Source: Stropharia rugosoannulata (Eukaryota; Basidiomycota; Agaricomycetes; Agaricales; Strophariaceae). Taken from it: a stretch of 64,000 nt of DNA. The first letter of the stretch is position 1, and every line of letters begins with the position of its first letter. The notes under the pieces were generated by a model. That model made no database searches. It worked only from the letters and a program-made list of their open reading frames with translations, and was not told where the DNA came from. The stretch is taken from assembly GCA_028532985.1 (NCBI GenBank), contig JANCIK010000003.1, positions 3,854,001 through 3,918,000 on the forward strand, in the 5' to 3' direction. The translations under genes and the position numbers were made by a program. Positions 48,400 through 59,744 of the stretch are shown here, piece after piece.

Positions 48400-49100
48400 A
48401 TGAATCCTTCTTTGAACTTCAATAGTTCAAACAACTCATATCCCTCATCTGGAACTGCTGGAACGGGGAAAAATTCCGGAGCTAATGTAGGAAACAAAGT
48501 GCGGTGAGTTGATTCAATGTCACATATGTAGTGACTTTATTCCAACTGTACAACTATGCTTAGCGGCGCGGCAGAATTCATCCATGGTTTGCATCACTCA
48601 TTCAACGGTCCACATGGTAATCATTTTATTGATTGTCTTTTCTATCTATCTCTCAGGCCTAGGTGAAAATGCACGAGGAACGGTTCTGGGTGCTGTGGAT
48701 ACAATGGTTCACGGAGGAACAACCGCCAATGACGACATCGCAACCAAAGGCAGACTTGAAATGGACCGTGGATTGGGCAACGTCAGGAGCGGGACTACCA
48801 CCGGACCTCAAGGATTCAATTCTACGCCCGGCGCCACCGGTCACAAATATGGGACATCTACTGGCAATAATACAACAGGTGTATCAAGTTTTTGTCAGAA
48901 GTCGCTGCCAGAGATTTCGTTTGCTAATACATTGCTTAGGACTCACTGAAAATAACACCTACGGGACGAGCATAAATAACCCTACCAGCAATCCTCAATA
49001 TCCTCTTGGGGAAGGTGCAGCACCTAACAATTGGGAAGCTACTGCTGGTGAAACAGGCGGCTCTGCAACTCAGGCCGGGCGGGCAGGTAAAGGTCAATGA
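48400..49100 (+). CDS. Small Gly/Asn/Thr-rich hydrophilic protein (stress-protein-like)
   Basis: Four exons splice in phase. Exon 1 from ATG 48400 reads MNPSLNFNSSNNSYPSSGTA to GNKVR. A middle exon (about 48565-48616) reads RGAAEFIHGLHHSFNGPHG. Exon 3 reads GLGENARGTVLGAVDTMVHG, then ATKGRLEMDRGLGNV and a Gly/Thr/Asn run. Exon 4 reads LTENNTYGTSINNP to AGRAGKGQ and stop at 49100. The GxGENxRGTxLGAVD and KGRxExxxGL blocks are common in basidiomycete proteins of unknown function and look like hydrophilins or LEA-type stress proteins. There is no signal peptide or membrane helix. About 165 residues. The CRE-like site and TATA box upstream fit inducible expression; the function is inference only. 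Confidence 0.65.
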
Positions 49101-50040
49101 AATCCTTCAGAAACCCGGGCAACGCCGACTGACTCGGATACCTGCTATTTATTGCAACAGGTTACGATGTTCATGCGAATTACGCCCATCATCGGGAAGA
49201 CGCCAGAGCGTCTATACCTGCTGATGAATTGCCCACGGCTTAGACGGCGCGCAACTGAGCCTTAATTCCACCTTGACAAGATATTGCCGTCTGTAGCTTT
49301 GATTCGCGTAACGGGAGACTCGGAAGAAAACCAAGTGTACATTTACCGCGGGTTTGCTAATTACTTGCAGCCCATATCCGAGGCCAAACTCTTGGAGTTG
49401 CACTCCATTGATAGAGTTTGCAGACTCAAGCGTTTAAATTTGATACATCTACTGTAATATATAATGTGACTTTACAACATGGGAGGGTTGCGGTTGCCTG
49501 AATTTCAGCCAGCAGAGCCAGACGCCAGTTCATCATGCTGTCGACACGCTGTTAGCATTGATGCATTTTTAGCTGACTATGGTTCCAACGTCGCTGAGTA
49601 ATTTCAATGTAATTCCATGGAGGTGCCATGTTCTGATTTCAAAACCACATTATTTTGTCCTATATTTCTAGGCGAGGTCTGAGTATTAGAGCCAGAAAAT
49701 AAAAGACTAATGACTACAGTGCGCGGCATGCCGATGATAATAATACACATTAACCTACATAATTGACTAAACCAGAAAAACACTGTTGAGATGGGGATGA
49801 TAAATGTTTAATGCAAGAACGAAAGGAAACGAAGAAAGATGCCGCGCCACACTCATGAAGTTAACGCCAAAAAATGTTGAATGGAGGGAGGGAGATAGGT
49901 CTGGGAGGGTCCAGATGAGGTGAGAGAGGGAACAGAAAGGTAAACGGACGCTGAATAGACATTTTGTATCAATGGCAACGTGGAGACTGGCTGCGAACAC
50001 GACGATAGCAAACCCACGCCGTCCCACTCTGTATAACAGG
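49101..50040. other. Intergenic region
   Basis: No coding or RNA feature. The 3' flanks of two convergent genes. Confidence 0.5.
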
Positions 50041-51926
50041 CTACCGGAGGTGCCGTAGCGCGTTAATGACACCGCCTATATCTGTGTTCCACTCGCCCGT
50101 CCACGCCATGGGCTTGTCAGAGAGGTTTCGCGAGATGGACACCTTGAAGTCGTGCTCGCTTTCGCTCGGGGGGAACAGCCAGTCAGCAGGTGGAATCACA
50201 TTGCTCCTCGAATCAGCGAAGGCGATTTCGCTCAGAGAGGAGGAGAGGGAAAGGCCACGCGCGTGCTGTGTCCCTGTGTAGATAACCTGCTTTGGCTCTT
50301 GGGGCTCGATGTCCAGGGTAGATATAGGTACTGAACCCTCTGCCGCATCATTGCCAGCACGAGGCAGTGTGGGTACTTGTGGTGGGGGCGGGGATGGCGG
50401 GGAGAAGATAATTGGGGATCCAGGTGGCTCGGAGGCAGAAAGGCGGGACGCATCATGGTAGCCCCATGACTCAGACATGGCATCGTCTTCAATACCAAGC
50501 TGGTGGAGATCGTCTGTTATTGTGGTTATCGTCTCTTGTGAGTCCAATCCTATTGACCTCTGCTTTCGCAAAGTCCGAGACAGGATAGAGGTCATCGACA
50601 GACTGGAACGACGGAAGGCCTTCGTAGTTTTTGCGTTGAGCGGCTGCTGTCGACCGGCAGGGGGCAATGGTTTCGTTGTAGGCTCTGAGATTGGTGCAAG
50701 ACCAACTGCGTTTGGATCGTACGGATTAGCGCCGAAGGTCCTCATTAGCTTGGTGAGGCTATGATTTCGCTGGACAGTTGGTCTGGGGTTGGGTTCCTCT
50801 TCCAGATAGACGTCAATATCAATTTCTTCCTCCCCAGTACTGTTTAAGGAGGCGGACATTTCGGACGTCGAAGCAGACTCGGAGAAGGGCGTGGTCATAC
50901 TATCCTCTTCAAGGGGTCCATCCTCGCACTCCTCAAAGCAATCGCCCACGGGTTCAGGGAAAAATATTGGGGGAGGTGAACTCGATTCCCCAGCAAAATG
51001 TATCGAGCTAAGCGACGAGTCGCCACTTGTCCTGTTAGTAATATCATGGGCTGTTTCAGGGGAGATGGGATGAGCAAAAGCAGATAAAACACGGTTCTGG
51101 GGGAGCGTCGCGTTAGAATGTTTGCGCTTTGTTTTGCTTATGATACGGCGCAATGTAAGTGGACTTGACACAGAACCCCCGGGGCGAGACCCTGCACCTC
51201 CTCGACCTGAGGGTCGAATAAAAGCTTTGGTGTCTGGTTGATTCGATGGTGCTGATAGATTTGATGTAGGAAGAGAAGCCTTTACGTCGGTGGATTTAGA
51301 GGAAGGCGCGGGAGATAGATGTTTGGGTCTCGAAGCCCAACCTCCACGACCGCTCACACGGAGTGGGACAGGCTGCCCGTCCGAAGATGGGTGTGTTTCT
51401 TGACTTACAACAATGGGTACTACGTCTTGTTTTGAAGCGACTGTCCGCAGTCTCGAACCACGTCCACCTCGCCCAACGACTCGGCCAGTCACTTCGGAAT
51501 GCGCCAGCGAACTCGTAGATGGCTGAGACTCATCGCTCCCCCGCGTACGAGTCTTCTGCAACGTCTCTTGCACAGCTGGCTGAGTTTGGACGGATCCTTC
51601 GCTGAGGGCCCGGACCCGTGCACTTGAGATATCTTCACTATTGTCTAGTAACATGGCTTGCGGAGGTTTTCCGACTACGAAAATCAGTCCGTATAGTTGC
51701 ATCAGAATGGATCATGAAACTCGGGCGTACAATGCACAACTCCCTCGGGCAACGGATTTAGCTTACGATGGAGGAATAGAGGTTTAGGTTGTGCTAGTGT
51801 TTGGGACGTTCGATTCGGGGGTCGTGCATATATGCCGTCGAGGATTGATACCACAGCATCTGCTGACTTGGAGCTCTTATTCTGCTGGCTGGAAGCTACC
51901 GTCGTGCTAGGTATCTTGGAGCCCAC
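50041..51926 (-). CDS. Low-complexity protein with three GRGG motifs
   Basis: The main exon runs from about 51674 to the stop at 50041. A 92-nt intron joins it to an upstream exon reading SKIPSTTVASSQQNKSS and ILDGIYARPPNRTSQTLAQP. No ATG opens that exon, so a further 5' exon is expected; 51926 is only the left limit of the open frame. The protein is Ser/Pro-rich and mostly disordered. Three spaced motifs stand out: RVVGRGGRGSRLR, RVSGRGGWASRPK and RPSGRGGAGSRPG, about 45-50 residues apart. They resemble the fungal GRGG-repeat families (DUF3602-like). An acidic block (EEEIDIDVYLEEEPNP) and a Pro run (SPPSPPPPQVP) follow. Over 600 residues; function unknown, perhaps RNA binding through RGG-like motifs. 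Confidence 0.6.
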
Positions 51927-51958
51927 ACTTTAGGTCAAAAGGTGCCCATGCTTAGAAA

Positions 51959-52370
51959 CTATGCTTCAAAATTTGGTGAACTTGAACATACGGGGCTCCC
52001 TCCATGCTCATAGTGGATTCCACACGCATTGACTGTGATGCGACCGGCATATCCATTGCCGCATCGACGATTGTGACGAGATCCGACATTTATCTGGATT
52101 CCCCAGGATGAAGGCGCAGGCAAGACTAGCTGGAGGACAGTGACATCCAAGGAAGCAGGGGGGATAAACATGTCCAGAAGAAATTCGGGAGCACAGACGC
52201 TAAAAAAGGTTTCGCCATGAGTGTAGGAGATATCCAGGGTCATCACGCCGGTTGATATTGCAACATGTATGTGAGATCTGATCGCCAAAGGTAAAGGCAC
52301 CATATGCTCTGAAACACTCCAGTCCCGGTCCGCCGTGTATATATACCGCAGATGTTTTGTTTTAAGCATC
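51959..52370 (-). CDS. Possible upstream exon or small gene
   Basis: From an ATG at 52370 an open frame reads MLKTKHLRYIYTADRDWSVS, then IRSHIHVAISTGVMTLDISY and LDMFIPPASLDVTVLQLVLP, with regular alternation of hydrophobic residues. It looks coding. It could be the 5' part of the GRGG gene: a GTATGT donor lies at about 51995, but simple joining does not keep frame with the next exon. It could also be an independent gene. No domain recognised. Confidence 0.3.
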
Positions 52371-54573
52371 GCAGGAGTACATTGAAAGGAGTTGACGTGA
52401 GTGCGTTGCAATGGGAGCTGTGTAAAAAGGGTTATACAGGATTTGAATGTTAGTATATATTGAGTATAGTAAACATGACAATGGAAACGTGATATAAGTA
52501 CTGAGTATTCCACTCGCTGGTTTCTCTTTCTTCGATTCATTTTCAGGATCTATCCTTGTTGTTTCATCTTCCGTCTTCTTCCATCCACGAAACTGGTCAA
52601 GTGGGCACGCCATAAGGCAACTATAAAGCAACTATAAAGTGTGTTATGCAAGTGTTATGACCACGTCGACGTCGTGCCATCAATTCACTTCAGTTGTTTG
52701 TTCAATGTTTGCCAAGTTCATCTCAAGTAAAGTCTAAACGGCTCCGACGCTCCTCCGTGAAGACGATTTCATTGCGAACTTGCGTCTAAATTTGAGCTAA
52801 CACCTCTGTTCAACTTTCAGCGTGCCGTATCCGGTAGGAAAGTAAATCTATTATCAGTCTTGCTATCCCAAGGAACCCTCACATGTCCAAGTTACTGATA
52901 ATGTACGTATATAAGGCGGCCGCTCTGCCAATGATGCAACTTGGGTGTTGGCCGAAGGTTAAAACGAGGTGTGTAACTATACGCGTAGAATGACAAGAGT
53001 AAATGACATTAAATATTGACAGCTACAAGCGTACCCTACTTGCTGCGGTTTCTCGTTAAGCGACAATTAGATATTATTCATGACATCACGTTTTGTTACA
53101 TATCGTCGAATCAGCAATGTCGAGTTCGAGAAAGGGTTTTTGTTCGCATGGGTGCAACATGGCTTCTGCGACTAGCATCACACCGTGGCACTCGAATCTC
53201 ACAGCTAGTGCTCACAGTAAATTCTTCAGTTACTCAGATATTTCTCCGCGGGAATTCCATCTGCCAGCGCTGAGAAGATGATTGATGTTGCCCCAAGACC
53301 GTGGAGAAAGATGACACCATGGTCGTGAACAAGTTCAACATTTTGCGCGGTTTTCGCCTTGCAAGTCCTTCTATTCAAAGATGATCAAATCAAATCTATG
53401 CACAGCTCCCTCGTCACTCTAGCAGTGGTTTGTCATTTACAGCATAGTATCCCTGATTGGCAGGTATTGCAACGGCCGGGATTTGGCGAGCCAATGTCCT
53501 TTTGGGCATTACGTGTAAGCACTACGAAAGTTGCTGTAAAGGCAACTTGAAGTAGACACTCATCATTGCTGTGAGGAAACAGCACGTTCCCTTATCGTTT
53601 GCTCATCTTTTTCTGTTCGTTTGATGAACAGCAACTTCGCCCACATAGTATTAGCGACCTCACAAAGACTCACCACTTGTATCATAGATAAGAGGTCCTA
53701 GACCGCACTGATTGTTCACAGAGGATCTGCTGAGCTGATGGCGAAACATCCTACGTTACATAACCTGGGAAGAGCTGGGACTCGTAACCTACTGTGGCTA
53801 ATTCAAAGAAACACTGACCGCCTTAGTATTCATTCAAAGACACGTATTGTATGAGGCCGCCGCCGTTGACTTGTGCGTCATTTGATCTACCTGTTCATCA
53901 CAAAATGTTCTGGAAAGGCCTCAATTGTACGGTTAAACTGCTCAAACTTTACCAAATCTGTGTTTCCTTGGCATTTCCGGGCTATTCCAGGTTGTCAAAC
54001 TGAAAAAAATTCTATACATACGCAGTATCAGTGAAATTGAAGTTTGTAAACATGGACAGTCAACGTCGGACAGCAGCTACTTGTTTTCACTATGTGACGA
54101 GACTATACGTAAGGCCTGCCTTAATCGAAATAACTTAGATACTTGTTATATTCAGATAAACCCTAGAGACGGTGGGACGGCCGCCGTACGTAGAAGTATT
54201 TTAGTTGATCTAAGTTACTACATATGATACGAATGAAGCCCGGAATCAGACTTTTTCAGTATGGCTATTTACTTTTGATTTACTTCCTTTATGCAACTTC
54301 TTCAACACCCTCCTATATTTCTTTTGTGCTTTGTCTTTGGAAATATTTACCGACTACTTATGTACTAATTTTCTTTCGTATACATACTTGTATGTCTGGC
54401 CAATCATTAATCAACTGGGAATCATTGTGTGGTTTGCCGGCTAGTTATTCATGCCGAACCCGGGATTACAGAAACTGAAGAATTGATCCGTAGCCGTCGA
54501 CCTCCGAGCTGCCTTGCGTTGCCTCTGCCAGCGCACTCGGGCTTTACCCCGCCATAGACTTGCCGTTGTCACC
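52371..54573. other. Gene-poor region, about 2.2 kb
   Basis: No gene supported. Several short open stretches without motif; an AT-rich area at about 54000-54430. Confidence 0.5.
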
Positions 54574-55554
54574 ATGCTCGCCCTCAGACGTTTGGAACGG
54601 GGTGCTATCACACGTAGTATTCGATTCTTTTCAACCCCAGCGCATCCTCCGCGGCACAGGCGCACCCTGGGTACTCTGGCGGCCGTAACTGTCGCGTCAG
54701 TAGTAGCTGGAACACTGGGGGCCATATATCCACCGCCTCCGATATCTCTTCTCTTCCCAAGAGCAGCACCAGGTCCACCGGAACCGGATGCACCAGAGTC
54801 GATCGCTTATTCGAAAGATTTGGAGGAGCAGTTGCAAACACTACCGCTTCTGCAGAATCTGAGGAAGCAGGGGGATGCAAGTGAGTGGTACGAGACGCGG
54901 CCGTACCAGGGCTTTCCTGAGGAGAGGAGGGTCAACAACCTCACAGCCGGTGCGCTCCGAGGCCCTGGAAAGTTAGCTGTGTATCCATTGATCCGGGCGA
55001 AAAAGGACGAGTCTGAGAGTATCGTGTTCATTCACTTGGGCCGTGGATTATGTGGACACGATGGTATAGTTCATGGCGGACTGCTGGCTACTCTGCTGGA
55101 CGAGACACTGGCGAGAACTGTGAGTATTTATGGTTACTCATCTTTGGTTAATAAGTTGATCAATTCTTTGTAGGCTATCACAAATCTCCCTGAAAAGGTC
55201 GGCGTAACGGCACAGTTATCTCTGAACTACCGGGCACCCACCATGGCTGATCAGGTAAGATCAGCGTAGTCTCATAGGGCTCTTTACGTTTGATGCTGAC
55301 TATATGTGTGGCAGTTTGTCGTCATCAAAACCCACATACAAGAAGTGAAAGGACGAAAGGCAACCGTTACTGGACGTGTTGAAGATCTCAAAGGCACCGT
55401 TCTCGTCGAAGCATCTGCCATGTTCGTCCAGCCTCGATATGCCAAGCTGCTGCATTCCGCTCAGCTCCGGAAGGCAATGGGCGAACCGCCCGCAGATGAG
55501 GCTATCCTTCTAGCTGATGGACAGGATTTAAACCCAGGGCGCAAACACCGATGA
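54574..55554 (+). CDS. Hotdog-fold thioesterase, probably mitochondrial
   Basis: ATG 54574 begins MLALRRLERGAITRSIRFFS, an Arg-rich amphipathic start typical of a mitochondrial presequence. A hydrophobic segment follows (LAAVTVASVVAGTLGAIY, residues about 37-54), likely an inner-membrane anchor. The hotdog 4HBT domain shows GHDGIVHGGLLATLLDETLAR, the helix and active-site region of PaaI/THEM4-type thioesterases. After two introns (about 55121-55172 and 55254-55314) it continues GVTAQLSLNYRAPTMADQ and IQEVKGRKATVTGRVED, ending NPGRKHR. About 290 residues. The enzyme would cleave acyl-CoA or related thioesters. Fungal relatives with this N-terminal anchor exist, but the substrate is unknown. 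Confidence 0.85.
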
Positions 55555-56616
55555 AACACGCGAACAAACGAACGGGCTGATATTTTATTTTAGATGCGTA
55601 ATTATTGACAAGCCGATGCAATTTGTATACCACAGCTCGACTGCCAGAACCCCAAGAGCATTGCTTCAAATCTGTGTTATAGCATACGGAAGAATATCAT
55701 GGGCAAGATGACCTTTCCGACTGATACCTCAAGGTAACCCATTAATGGATAGAACGACCTCAATTACTTATTTTTCACTGCACCGTACCGCCATTCTCCT
55801 TAAGTAGTAAAGGCCAGTCATGGAGCATCAGGTCAGTGTCTGTCTCCACCCCATTCTATAATACGAAGATAGTGGCGTCCATCTGCCGTTTCACAAAATT
55901 CTAACAGATAGAATTGGAGTTTCGGAAGCTTTGTTACTGCAAAGCATTACAAGATCTTCTGTTAAACTGGTGCTGGTGTTGCTAGCTAGCGAAGACTGTA
56001 ATCTGTCTTTGAGTTGTCCCTGAAAACGCCACTGTTCTACGGTCTATCATACCTACACGGTCCTGCCCCGTCATCGTGGCTTCCGCTTGCGTTCAAGATT
56101 TTTAATTATATTTTTAATTTATTAACCCGGTTGATTGCCATATCCGAAATAACACCTTGGACATATGCTGAGCGGTACGGCAATTCCGGACTTGAGTAAT
56201 AAGTATATACCATATATTCATCACAACCGTATTAAGCACCACGGCAAGTAGCGACGTACAGGAATAAAGGATGCGACTGTACTAAAAATGGCTGGGAACT
56301 TATGTTCGACCTGCGGATAAGAAGTGAGGTCCTGACGCAGGCGCCTTTCCCAGACAGAAATATACAGATATCAATACATGTACTCGGTGGAGCTGAAGAC
56401 ATTTGAATAGGACACCGACATATCTTACCGTGAAAGGAGAAAATGAATTACATCATGAACGAATTTATACGAAGACGTGAATTGTCCAGTTGTACCCCAA
56501 TAGTATGTGACGGTTGCGCACTAAGCTCTATATTCAACTCTGATGTACATATCCTTGATCCCAAAACATCTCAACCATCTGACTCTGAGGTTACTATTTG
56601 CAATCTGTCAGGGACA
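55555..56616. other. Convergent intergenic region
   Basis: About 1.1 kb between the thioesterase (+) and reductase (-) stops; nothing recognised. Confidence 0.5.
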
Positions 56617-58189
56617 TCACCAGCCCCTCGTGCTGATGTTCTCTAAGAGATCCTTTGCCGTTTCCAGGATAGTGTGGTGCTTTATGCCGAGAATGCGCCG
56701 CTCTTTCGATGTATCATATACAATCAGATATTGCTTGTCCTTCAGTACATCGGGGTCGCCTTTGTACAATTGATGATTTTTGAAAGGATTGGTAGAGATC
56801 GAGTTCACTGCATCGACTAAACAGATTTTAGAGCTCTTCTGATTAAACTTTTCTATGATGCTGGACTTACTCCATTCTTGCCAGACGAAAGCGCCTGTAT
56901 GATAGACAAGATTATGAGTGCTTCTTAGCAATAGGATGTCAGTCAAAGCGGGTGCCTTACCAGCAGAAATAATAATACGCTCCCCACCTGCGTCTGGTGT
57001 TTCAAAAGCCAGTGCATGGGCGAGCGATAAATCACGGACGTCAACCCAAGAGTCGGTGAAAAGGAGTTCCTCCTTTGTTTTGGGGGTTTTAGAGGTTAGG
57101 ATACCCAGCAAAAGATGGAGTGACAGGTTTAATGCTTCAATAGAAGCTACATCATAGATCGGGGGCTGTTTTTGTTAGAGAAAGGGAATAGGCGCGCAGA
57201 GACGCTGTACTGAGTATATTATCCCACTATTTTGTGTATAGACTACTCACCCCGAAGACCTGTATTAGTAGAGAGTAATATCAACACGGCAGGTGCAAGT
57301 GATAACTGAGGGCTTGAGTCTTACCAATGGCGGATTAATAATTGTCATGTCCCAAGAGATTTCTGACTTGTGTATCTTCAAGAAGTCCCATGCAGCTGGT
57401 TAGAACTCATCAATTAGAGCCCATAGTTTTGATTCTTAACAAACAGCCAAACCTTGCTCTGCTAGAGCCTTAGAAGCACGATACCACACAGACATAGACG
57501 ACTTATCATCCTTTTTGTCCGGAAGCTGAGAGATGGCATCTTTGTCCCAGTCTGCCTCAGTGAAAACTCTCGGGACCGTAGTCGGGGCGGCCACTGCTGC
57601 ACAAGACGAGGTGACGACAATACGTTTAATGTTTTGTCTAATTGGTGAAGAAGCAAATTAATGGTGGGTTAATAAGCCTTATATACTGCGTTTGATGACT
57701 ACTTCACATACCCGTTTTTCAAGGCGCTGGTCAGTATCCCCAGAGTCCCTTTCACGGCAGGGTCAACAAAATCTAAGAAAATGCCATGTCATAAATAAGA
57801 GATTATCTTATGCTCAAGGAACTGTTGAGCCACCATTTGCTGTTGTCACATTCGTGTGGATTGGGGAAGCGCTGTGTGCAATCCCGACAACATCCTTCAC
57901 TGCTTCGTCAAATGCGCCCTCCTGTAGAGAAAGTGTTATGCTCCACTAAACTTCTTTCTGAAAATAAATGTATGGTTACCTTTGTAATGTCTTCAATAAT
58001 CACCGTTTCGAATTGGTCGCCGTATCCCAACGATGTAAAGTATTCTTTCAAGAAAGTCACCTTGGACTCAGAGCGTACACTGCCTCGCACTGCGTAGCCA
58101 CGCTCGAGCAAAGTTCGCGTGATCCACATTCCAATGAAGCCATTAGCTCCAGACACAAGGATCTTGTCTCCCTTGGTTGTAGTCGGCAT
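56617..58189 (-). CDS. NAD(P)-dependent reductase, dihydroflavonol-4-reductase/Gre2-like
   Basis: ATG 58189 begins MPTTTKGDKILVSGANGFIG, with the extended-SDR Rossmann motif GANGFIG. Exons then give EGAFDEAVKDVVGIAHSASP, DFVDPAVKGTLGILTSALKN, RIVVTSSCAAVAAP (catalytic Ser region), WYRASKALAEQ with the YxxxK pair, AAWDFLKIHKSE and MTIINPPL. A 9-nt microexon (57251-57259, GTCTTCGGG) encodes VFG, and the next exon starts PPIYDVASIEALNLS, giving the family motif NPPLVFGPP. Later exons have SWVDVRDLSLAHALAFETPDAGGER and the C-terminus LLENISTRGW. About 345 residues. Relatives reduce methylglyoxal, aldehydes or keto groups with NADPH. All catalytic residues are present; the substrate is open. Confidence 0.88.
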
Positions 58190-59744
58190 TCTGTTGCAGT
58201 TGGTAGTTGTTATCGTTTAGTGGTATACTCAAATGAAGAAGGTAGTTGTCTGTATTTTTTTCTTCTGGATTTCATGTCCTTTTATCTAAAGCAGACATGA
58301 CGTTAAAAATAGAAGCGGCGGCTTCAACACTGCGTCACTGAATGGCTTGTCGGTAAGTAGACGAATTATACCGGCCTTGTTACTTAACCGACGCACACAG
58401 TAAGACTAGCGAGCCCGAGCCGATCACTCTTCTGTTTCATTAGTATTCAATAACCATCCATATTTCACGAGGCGGCTAGATAAGCCCACTAATTACAGAG
58501 GTTTAAGATAGGACCGGCGGCTTCATCCTTGCGAACCGCTGAACGATTTGCGTGTAAACGAATATAATCCGTCTTATCATACAACACTCCGACGCACACA
58601 ATGGAATTAACGAGCGCCGAACGTCCTACCCTTCTGATTGAAACGCGTTCAACATCCAACAATTGTCTGGCATGGTCATAAAACACCAATTAATTCATTG
58701 CACGTCTTTAGGGCGCTAAAGACGTCAACGATAAGAGCTACTTTTTGTTGTAGCACTGCGCACTGTATTATCTAGGATCTACGTCTAATTGCTACCGTCT
58801 ATGCGTCTTGCCATAGGCTATCATTGATCTGTAGTAGCAGGGTTTGTCCCTGGTGATACATTCCCGCTTTCTTTTTTGACCTGCATTCGTAACTAACCAT
58901 CGGAAAATCGTTGTCCAAAAAACACTCAGCCCGGATACAAGTGGACCTTACTTGGAAAGTTTCCCAACCAATTATACGAATAGTAATATATTAATACATG
59001 TCACCGTGCTGAAAGCTAAGCGCTAAGGCCAAGGTCCCACACGGTGAGAATTACAAATTTGGGGTTCTTGATTTTTGTAGTCTGTGAAAGCGTACGCTGC
59101 TGTAACAAGTTGAAGGTGTCTTCGTTGAATTAGAACTGACGCACGAAATTGGCCAATTAAACATGGATTCGAAGAATACTTAATACCATATTACAATCTC
59201 TACGGCAGAAACAAACTGAAGACTTGCTTAGTTTCCTCCTTGGAAGTTGTTCAATGCTCCGTAACAACACGAGACAAGCAGACATATTTCCCGGATGTTT
59301 ATTAAAGGTGATTTTCACGATAAGTATGAATATGAACACGCACTTCAGACTAAAGTGAACTCGATACGTATTTTATCTCACAAGTAAATACAAAACATGT
59401 ACGAACTCTTGACGAACTCACACAGAATACATACTTAGTGGTCGAAAAACATCACAACACGGTCCGTTGTCGCCGGCATGGCGACGTCTAGTTGAACGTT
59501 CAGAAACAAGATGTTGCCTGGGACTTCGGATGCTACAGTGCAACCTGTGTAGACGAAGAAGAAATGATAGAAAGATTATATTAAAAATGATCAGCATAAA
59601 AATCGTAATTCATGTAAGTACTATGCGGGGTACGTAATCCCATCGTAAAATCCATGTTATGGCGATGATGCGGTGTCAATTTCAACGGCCGCGAGCAGGT
59701 CTGATGTTCTATGTAGAGCATAGAATTTAAAAAAAGAAAACAGT
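58190..59744. other. Intergenic region with a diverged tandem duplication
   Basis: Promoter side of the reductase and 3' flank of GCN2. Two related segments about 200 bp apart are described separately. No gene seen. Confidence 0.5.
58316..58600. repeat. Diverged direct duplication, period about 200 bp
   Basis: CGGCGGCTTCA at 58316-58326 recurs at 58515-58525. CCGACGCACACA at 58388-58399 recurs at 58589-58600. Between them ACGAAT-TATA words match at similar offsets (about 58360 and 58558). The conserved order and spacing argue for an old tandem duplication upstream of the reductase. Confidence 0.6.
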
